Shown: positions 58,157 to 64,000 of the stretch, in pieces | Layout of the letters: the number at the start of each line of letters is the position of its first letter | Position numbering within the stretch: position 1 is the first letter of the stretch | Source of the DNA: Sebastes aleutianus | Lineage: Eukaryota; Chordata; Actinopteri; Perciformes; Sebastidae | Reading direction: 5' to 3' | Length of the DNA: 64,000 nt | Assembly (NCBI GenBank): GCA_916700875.1 | Contig: CAKAKS010000013.1 | Location: 11,586,096-11,650,095 of the forward strand | Position numbers and translations under genes: made by a program | Notes under the pieces: model-generated | What the model was told of the DNA's origin: nothing | Seen by the model: only the letters and a program-made list of their open reading frames with translations | The model's database searches: none

Positions 58157-59039
58157 TAGCCTAACTGTGCTGTGTATTGATGAATCCATGGCGCTGTCCG
58201 TGGTGCTGAAGTAGCAGACAGATTTGCATTGCAGCTTTATTTCTGAATCCCACCCTCCTGTCAGTTTCGTCTTGGCTCTATAATATTCTCTAAACTTTAT
58301 GGCTAGGAGGGTGGCATTAAAAAATACAGAACCAAAAGAGTCGTTCATGGTGCGGTTCACGAGTCGCCATGTGCCCTGTTAAAAGTGAACCAACTGCATC
58401 ATATGTATGAGAGTGATTGAGCAATGGATTGGGTGCAGTTAGCCACACGCTAACTACAAAAAACGCTTTTGCGTCCATGAAAGTAGCTCCTCCCAACACT
58501 GAAAATGTTCTTGAAGTCCTCATCAGTGGGAGAGTTCATGAGAATATTTAATGAGTGTTGTTGTAAATGTCTTTCTGTACTTGATTATTATTGTTTAAGT
58601 TATATTTACAAGTCAAGATGTGTAAAGTATTGAGACACTGAGCTCACAGTGGGGTGTGCTTTTTTTTTTTACCGTTTTCTTAATTTTACGCCGTTCCGTT
58701 AAATGAATCAGTGAGACAAGCTGCTGAATGAAGACGATCCATGAAGCTCCTTAAATGTTACTTTTATAAAAGTGTTAGTTGATGTCCACGTTTTCTTGTT
58801 AACTTAGCAAAATGTCACAGTCAGATGGTTGTTTGATAAGAAAAGATTTATTTTCGGTCGAGAGCTACTGCTGATCGATGTTAAAGAACTGATGTTGTCT
58901 CTTCAGGCTCTCATCAGGAAAACACAAAATACACATCAGTTTATTCCCAGCTCAGATGCTACACCTGGATAATCACGGGTGGGAAGTAACTAAGTACATT
59001 TACTCAAGTAAAGTACAAGTAAAGAATTTATGCACATTT
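58157..59039. other. Intergenic, mostly unassigned
   Basis: Contains a T10 run near 58660 and, at 58978-59025, the start of an AAGTACATTTACTCAAGTA repeat fragment. No exon seen. Confidence 0.5.
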
Positions 59040-59059
59040 ATATCACATTTTTGTCAGTA

Positions 59060-60447
59060 CTACTACTACTAGTCAGTACTAGTAGCAGTATAAATGGTGT
59101 AGTATAAATTGTGGTAGTAGTAATAGAAATGGTAATAGCAGTAGAAATGGTGGTAGTAGTAGTAGATATGGTAGTAGTAGTAGTAGTAGTAGAAATGGTG
59201 GCAGTAGTAGTAGATATGGTAGTAGTAGTAGAAATGGTGGCAGTAGTAGTAGTAGTAGTAGAAATGGTGGTACTAGTAGTAGTAGAAATGGTAGTAGTAG
59301 TCAATGATGGTAGTAGTAGTAGAAATGGTGGTAGTAGTAGTCAATGATGGTAGTAGTAGTAGATATGGTGGTAGTAGTAGTAGTAGATATGGTAGTAGTA
59401 GTAAATGGTGGTAGTAGTAGTAGTAGAAATGGTGGTAGTAGTAGTAGTAGTAGATATGGTAGTAGTAAATGGTGGTAGTAGTAGTAGAAATGGTGGTAGT
59501 AGTAGTAGAAATGGTGGTCGTAGTAGTAATAGTAGATATGGTAGTAGTAGTAAATGGTGGTAGTAGTAATAGTAGGAAATGGTGGTAGTAGTAGTAGTAG
59601 TAGATATGGTAGTAGTAGTAGTAGTAAATGGTGGTAGTAGTAGTAGTAAATGGTGGTAGTAGTAGTAGTAGTAGAAATGGTGGTAGTAGTAGTAGTAGAT
59701 ATGTTAGTAGTAGTAGTAGAAAATGGTGGTAGTAGTAGTAGTAGAAATTGTGGTAGTAGTAGTAGTAGTTGAAATTGTGGTATTAGTAGAAAGGGTGGTA
59801 GTAGTAGTAGTAGTAGAAAATTGTAGTAGTAGAAATGGTAGTAGTAGTACTAGTTGAAATTGTGGTAGTAGTAGAAATGGTAGCAGTAATAGTAGTAGTA
59901 GTAATAGAAATGGTGTAGTGGAAATTGTGGTACTAGTAGTAGAAATGGTGGTAGTAGTAGTAGATATGTAGATATGGTAGTAGTAGTAGTAAATAGTGTA
60001 AATTATGCTAATAGTAGTAGTAGTAGAAATGGTGATAGCAGTAGAAATGGTGGTAGCAGTAGTAGAAATGGTGGTAGTAGTAGTAGATATGGTAGTAGCA
60101 GTAGTAGTAGTAAATGGTGGTAGTAGTAGTAGAAATGATGGTAGTAGTAGTACAACTGGTGTAGTTGAAATTGTGGTGGTAGTAGAAATTGTGGTAGTAG
60201 TTGTAGTAGACATGGTAGTAGTAGTAAATGGTGGTAGTATTAGTAGAAATGGTGTTAGTAGTAGTAGTAGATATGGTAGTAGTAGTAAATGGTGGTAGTA
60301 GTAGTAGTAGATATGGTGGTAGTAGTAGTAGTAGATATGTTAGTAGTAGTAGTAGAAATGGTGGTAGTAGTAGTAGTAGTTGAAATTGTGGTAGTAGAAG
60401 TAGTAATAGAAATGGTGTAGTCGAAATTGTGGTACTAGTAGTAGAAA

Positions 60448-60483
<36 letters not shown>

Positions 60484-60555
60484 ATATGTAGATATGGTAG
60501 TAGTAGTAGTAAATAGTGTAAATGATGGTAGTAGTAGTAGTTGTTGTTGTTGTAT
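59060..60555. repeat. TAG/GTA triplet array, about 1.5 kb
   Basis: Long imperfect array of TAG triplets broken by recurring words such as GTAGAAATGGTGG, GTAGATATGG and GTAAATGGTGG, giving irregular units of 20-40 bp. Translations give Ser/Thr/Val-rich low-complexity proteins on both strands, which I do not accept as genes. It lies just downstream of the TCF/LEF-like gene. Confidence 0.95.
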
Positions 60556-60751
60556 AGAGTTGTAAACTGCACTGTAATAGTACCTATTACTACAATTAGT
60601 AATAGTAGCTGTAGTAGGTATAGCTGTAGTTGTTGGAGTAGTAATAGTACCTATTAGTAGTAGTAGTAGTACTGGTAGTAGTAGTCCTGTATTTGGCTGA
60701 GCTGACTCATCACAGATATTAAAGATAAAGAAGCTTTTATTTTGTCGTCTT

Positions 60752-60811
60752 TTAACCCGACCTGGGGCAGCTTCCTGTGTGCTGCTGGCTCCTCTTCCTC
60801 TTCCTTTTACC
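60752..60811 (-). CDS. TCF/LEF-like last exon: basic tail and stop
   Basis: Starts after TTTCCAG and encodes GKRKRKRSQQHTGSCPRSG then TAA. In the family the residues after SARDNY are GKKKKRKR, so this is the conserved basic tail that aids DNA bending and nuclear import. AATAAA (minus strand, 60741-60736) lies 10 nt past the stop, unusually close if used. Confidence 0.8.
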   Translation of the reverse strand, partial: GKRKRKRSQQHTGSCPRSG

Positions 60812-61297
60812 CTGGAAAGAGAAGAAGAAGAAGCAGAGACTGAATCACTCTGAAGTACACGCACAGTATATGTGGAGTACATGCAGTACACACAGTATAT
60901 TTGGAGTACATGCAGTACACACAGTATAGGTGGAGTACATGCAGTACTACATACGTAGTTATCCCTGGCGGACCATCCAGGGTACAGCTGCATGTGGAGC
61001 AGCCTCTCCTTCTGGGCCAGATCATAGTATTTGGACTGCTCAGAGCGCGACAGAGCATGCCACTGGGAGACAGACACCGGTTATTAGTTATGCATGCTTC
61101 TGATATCATTATGACATCATCAGGGCATGGTGGAGCTCGCTCTCTCACCCTGCGTCCCAGGATGCGATTGATGGCGGCGCTCTCTCTCTCTCGTCCCTCC
61201 TGCAGCACTTTGTGTCTCGTCTCCTTCATGTAGAGCATGAAGGCGTTCAGAGGCTTCTTCACCACCTGTCTGCCGCTGAGGGCGAGAGACATACAGT

Positions 61298-61364
<67 letters not shown>

Positions 61365-63537
61365 TCATCACGAGCTGTCTGCCACTGAGGGCGAGAGACA
61401 TACAGTACACAGAGAGATAGAGAGAGAGAGGTCAAAAAGCAAGTTGGCGACGTCTAAAAAGCGAGATGGAGACGTCCAAAAAACGAGATGGAGACGTCCA
61501 AAAACCAAGGTGGCAACGTCCAAAAAACCAAGATGGCGACGGCCAAAAAGCAAGATGGCAACGGCCAGAAACCAAGATGGAGACGGGTAAAAACCAAGAT
61601 GGAGATGGCCAAAACCAAGATGGAGATGGACAAAAAAACGGCCAAAATAATCAAGATGGAGAGAGGTCATCACCACCTGTCTGCTGCTGAGTAGTAGAAG
61701 TTATGGTAGTCGTAGCTGTAGTAGTAGAAGTAACAACGGTTGTAGTAGTAGTTGTAGCAGTAGCAATAGTAGCTGGAGTAGAAGTAGTAGCTGTAGAAAT
61801 AGTTGTAGTAGTGGCTGTACTAGTAGTAGTAGTAGTAACTGTAACAGAAGTAACAGCGGGAGTAGTCGTACCTGTAGTAGTAGTTGTTGTAGAAGTAGTT
61901 GTAGTAGAAGTAACAGTGGTTGTAGTTGTAGCTGCAGTAGTAGTAGTAGCAGTTCATTGTATGAACTACTACATTCATAGGAGCTGTAGTAGTAGTAGTA
62001 TTAGTAGTAGCTGTAACAGAAGTAACCGCGGCATCAGTCGTACCTGTAGTAGTAGTTGTTGTAGAAGTAGTTGTAGTAGAAGTAACAGTGGTTGTAGTTG
62101 TAGCTGCAGTAGTATTAGTAGCAGTTCATTGTATGAATTACTACAGTCATAGTAGCTGTAGTAGTAGTAGTATTAGTAGTAGCTGTAACAGAAGTAACCG
62201 CGGCATCAGTCGTACCTGTAGTAGTAGTTGTTGTAGAAGTAGTTGTAGTAGAAGTAACAGCGGTTGTAGTTGTAGCTGCAGTAGTAGTAGCAGTTCATTG
62301 TATGAACTACTACAGTCATAGTAGCTGTAGTAGAACAGTGATTGTAGTTGTAGTAGAAGTAATAATAGTAGCCTAGGAGCTGTAGTACTAGTACTTTTAG
62401 TATTACGTAGAACAAGTATAACTTGTGATGGTTGCAGTGGAGGAAGTAACAGTACAGGAGATTGCAGTATCAGTAGTAGTAGTATTAAAAGTACTGCTGT
62501 TACCAGTGCTGCAGTAATACATTGGATATTCTTTTAAAACAATGAAATCATTCAGATCCACCTGAAAACTTAACAAACTCACCTGGTGACATCGTTGCCG
62601 TGATAACAGGGGTGCGTCCTGGAGTGGGCGTCGTCCTGTCGGGCAGCAGGTGCTCTGATTGGCTGGCTGTACGGGGAGGAGGGAGGGAAGTGTCTGTCGC
62701 TGTAGAGGAGGAGAGGGATGAGAGGATGGACGGACGACTGCAGAGAAAGGAGAGACGATTTATATTTACAACCTTTTTAGTTTAGCTTCTTCATTGTCTA
62801 CTAGTTTGTTCGATGTCCTGAAAACCAGATGGCCAAAAAAACAAGATGGGGACAGCCAAAATGCTGAAGTCAAGGCTTCAAAAATGTGTGACGTCATGGT
62901 GACTACGTCCACTTCTTATACTACGGATGGAGACGGCCAAAAAACGGCCAGAAACCAAGATGGAGACGGCCAAAAACCAAGATGGAGATGGTCAAAATCC
63001 AAGATGGCGACGGACAAAATGCTGAACTCAAGGCTTCAAAACGGCAGTCCACAAACGAGTGGGTGACGTCACGGTGACTATGTCCACTTCTTATATACAG
63101 TGTATGGTAAAAAACACTGCTCCGTAGCGCTACCAGTCGTCAAAAACTCCACAGTGTCCTGTGGAGTTTTTGACGACTGGTAGCGCTGAGTACATATTAA
63201 TGTTATAATACGTCTTCCAGAAGAGGTGGTAGTAGCCGAAGCAGTATCAGTTGTAGTGGTAGTTCTAGTAGTAGTAGCAGTACATAAGAAGTACTTGATG
63301 TAACAGACAGAGACAGCAGCTCGTAGCTTACATCTGTTTTCCCCCTCAGCTGTGTTTCTTTCACTCTGAGAGTGTTGGATGGATAACATACTGACAAGAG
63401 GGCAACATGACACTACAGTATGGTCAACATTACACACACACACAGCCCGGGGGTCGTGCACCCTCAGACTCTTGGTTTTACATTTAACACTGATTGTGTT
63501 AGAAGGGGAACGTATTGGCTTTAAGGGATAATTTGAC

Positions 63538-63582
<45 letters not shown>

Positions 63583-63821
63583 TGTAGTCCACTCACAGCA
63601 GCAGCAGTGTGAGCGTGTGACATGTTGTTTCGCCCCCCGCTGGTCAGATTCAGGTACTGCTGTTGAGGTGGACACCAGTCAAACACCTGAAGTTTACCTG
63701 AAACATGACCGACAAACAAAGAACTAAATATTTGAGGATTTATTTATAATATTTATATTCAGTTATATTTGGTTGTTGGACCTGCAGGGTTCTGGTTTAG
63801 TCCGCTCATCAGTCCGATCTC
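60752..63821 (-). CDS. TCF/LEF-family HMG-box transcription factor, 3' part of gene, six exons
   Basis: TCF/LEF proteins bind CTTTGAT-type DNA through an HMG box and recruit beta-catenin to Wnt target genes in the nucleus. Joined minus-strand exons are 63821-63782, 63697-63597, 62737-62583, 61275-61149, 61062-60955 and 60811-60752: 591 nt, 196 codons and a stop, with phases matching at every junction. The order of domains is an unassigned segment, a LEF1-like VHPLIPLLLYSDRHFPP motif, the HMG box and a KRKRKR basic tail. The N-terminal beta-catenin-binding region is not in the window. Compared with LEF1 and TCF7, the linker between the YSD motif and the HMG box is very short, and the loop after helix 1 differs (KVLQEGRERESAAIN rather than KVIAECTLKESAAIN). 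Which TCF/LEF paralog this is remains open. It is most likely an expressed gene, since splice sites and frame are intact. Confidence 0.8.
60955..61062 (-). CDS. TCF/LEF-like exon: second half of the HMG box
   Basis: 36 codons from WHALSRSEQSKYYDLAQKER through LLHMQLYPGWSARDNY, covering helices 2-3. It is close to the family sequence WHALSREEQAKYYELARKER. Acceptor CCCAG and donor GTATGT; phase 0 at both ends, the exact intron positions used in vertebrate TCF/LEF genes. The downstream intron (143 bp) is filled with GTACATGCAGTACACACAGTA-type repeats. Confidence 0.92.
61149..61275 (-). CDS. TCF/LEF-like exon: first half of the HMG box
   Basis: Encodes GRQVVKKPLNAFMLYMKETR then HKVLQEGRERESAAINRILG and RR. 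KKPLNAFMLYMKE and ESAAIN-ILGRR are signature TCF/LEF HMG motifs (minor-groove binding and helix 1). Acceptor CCTCAG, donor AGG/GTGAGA. The intron to the next exon is only 86 bp. Confidence 0.92.
61438..61655 (+). repeat. AACCAAGATGGAGACGGCC minisatellite
   Basis: About ten tandem units of 20-24 bp built on AAGATGG-GACG-CCAAAAA. The unit is the same word found once or twice within the CRE/YY1-motif repeat family (for example near 32719 and 34490), so the array probably grew from an inserted copy. The CAAGATGGCGAC variants resemble a YY1 site. Confidence 0.85.
61690..62430 (+). repeat. TAG/TTG triplet region with three tandem units of about 170 bp
   Basis: Three copies of a longer unit containing GTAACCGCGGCATCAGTCGTACC-like, GTTGTTGTAGAAGTAG and AGCAGTTCATTGTATGAA segments. 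The last word starts at about 61952, 62124 and 62293, giving periods of about 172 and 169 bp. No accepted coding content. Confidence 0.85.
62583..62737 (-). CDS. TCF/LEF-like exon with VHPL...YSD.HF motif
   Basis: Starts after CTCTGCAG and reads SSVHPLIPLLLYSDRHFPPS, close to LEF1 VHPLTPLITYSDEHFSPG, then SPYSQPIRAPAARQDDAHSR and a Cys/His-containing end. It stops after AG at donor GTGAGT. The next exon supplies C to give Ser, so the frame runs directly into the HMG box. In LEF1 and TCF7 much more sequence separates these two regions; either exons were lost or one was missed in the repeat-filled intron. Confidence 0.75.
63126..63187. repeat. Perfect inverted repeat, 28-bp arms, 6-nt loop
   Basis: The arm 63126-63153 (starting AGCGCTACCAGTCGTC) is exactly complementary to 63160-63187. 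The loop is GTGTCC. Could be a fold-back MITE remnant, a cruciform-forming site or a hairpin RNA source in the sense or antisense transcript. Confidence 0.9.
63541..63580. repeat. (CA)20 microsatellite
   Basis: Pure AC repeat directly inside the donor side of the tentative exon ending at 63597. Confidence 0.95.
63597..63697 (-). CDS. TCF/LEF-like upstream exon (tentative)
   Basis: Bounded by TTTCAG acceptor and GTGAGT donor, open only in one of three frames: KLQVFDWCPPQQQYLNLTSG then GRNNMSHAHTAAA. The phases (2 nt carried in, phase 0 out) fit both neighbours. I recognise no family motif in it, so it is accepted on splice sites and frame alone. Confidence 0.55.
63782..63821 (-). CDS. TCF/LEF-like small upstream exon (tentative)
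   Basis: 40 nt after TTGTTTCAG encoding EIGLMSGLNQNPA plus one base, which joins GT of the next exon to make Gly. The donor (GCAG/GTCCAA) is weak. Included because it is open and in phase. The gene must continue to the right of the window. Confidence 0.4.
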
Positions 63822-64000
63822 CTGAAACAAGATCAATAATTCAATTAATTTACACTCACTGTTGAAGGAGATCAATCAATCAGGAAGAAATGTTACATAA
63901 CTGGATCAATCAATGACTGAATTAGTGAAATAATGATATTTGTAACATTAATATTCATGTAATAAAAAAAAAGTATATTTCAAACACAAAATGCAGCACT
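63822..64000. other. AT-rich end of window, nothing recognised
   Basis: No further exon of the TCF/LEF-like gene identified. Confidence 0.4.

Larger units (their letters stand above)
61276..62582 (-). other. TCF/LEF-like intron filled with simple repeats
   Basis: 1307 bp. Holds (GA)28 at 61303-61359, an AAACCAAGATGGAGACGG minisatellite (61438-61655) and a TAG/TTG-rich triplet region (61690-62430). A partial duplicate of the acceptor-side sequence, CTGTCTGCC-CTGAGGGCGAGAGACAT, occurs at 61375-61401 and 61266-61292, so a decoy acceptor copy exists upstream. Confidence 0.8.
62738..63596 (-). other. TCF/LEF-like intron with MITE fragments and a perfect hairpin
   Basis: Contains two minus-strand end fragments of the CRE/YY1-motif family (62820-62930 and 62930-63106, each with TGACGTCA: 62889-62896 and 63064-63071), a 28-bp perfect inverted repeat (63126-63187), and (CA)n at 63541-63580. 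Confidence 0.7.

Noticed and set aside
59038..60300. Ser/Thr-rich and Val-rich frames in the triplet array
   Set aside because: Low-complexity products of TAG repeats, open on both strands only because of composition.
60812..60954. Continuing the TCF/LEF frame from SARDNY straight into the following open frame
   Set aside because: That frame reads the intron and the basic-tail exon out of phase; splicing GTATGT to TTTCCAG gives the family-like GKRKRKR tail and a stop.

Overview
The window looks like nuclear DNA of a teleost fish, probably a percomorph. The evidence is one exon of a Shroom-family PDZ gene lying head to head with a two-exon bmp15 gene (the SHROOM4-BMP15 neighbourhood known from vertebrates), a TCF/LEF-type HMG-box gene with GT-AG introns, Tc1-like transposons, many short hAT-type elements, LINE 3' ends, and very long CA/TG microsatellites. 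The species cannot be named from the sequence alone.

Layout. Positions 1 to about 37.5 kb hold no recognisable host exon. I interpret this stretch as part of the first intron of shroom4, whose first coding exon is on the minus strand at 37494-37616 beside a CpG-rich promoter. The stretch is packed with repeats: hAT-type elements whose 8-bp target duplications can be read directly (306-1020, 7195-7977, 18706-19509 with a second hAT nested at 18935-19083, 29698-30800), TTAA-ended MITEs, a repeat family carrying CRE-like and YY1-like motifs, a Tc1 fossil, LINE ends, purine tracts and long microsatellites. From 37.6 to 45 kb is the intergenic region between the two divergent genes. bmp15 follows on the plus strand (exons 45101-45440 and 47919-48919, 446 codons). 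Its intron carries a hAT MITE inserted into an older repeat. Two nearly identical Tc1-like elements with the same frameshift lie at 50.5-52.1 and 53.2-54.8 kb. A 43-bp satellite with higher-order structure occupies 57.3-58.2 kb, and a TAG-rich triplet array occupies 59.1-60.6 kb.

The right end (60752-63821, minus strand) holds the 3' part of a divergent TCF/LEF-family gene. I assembled six in-phase exons: two lesser-supported upstream exons, one with the family's VHPL...YSD.HF motif, two encoding the HMG box split at the usual family position, and a short basic-tail exon ending in TAA. Its introns are largely simple repeats, repeat-family fragments and a perfect 28-bp hairpin.

No operon-like cooperation is expected. 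Shroom4 is a cytoskeletal scaffold, bmp15 an oocyte-secreted growth factor, and the TCF/LEF protein a nuclear Wnt effector. I found no clear novel multi-gene system. The least ordinary items are the divergent TCF/LEF-like gene, the satellite that truncates a MITE, and the repeat family that spreads CRE/YY1-like motifs.
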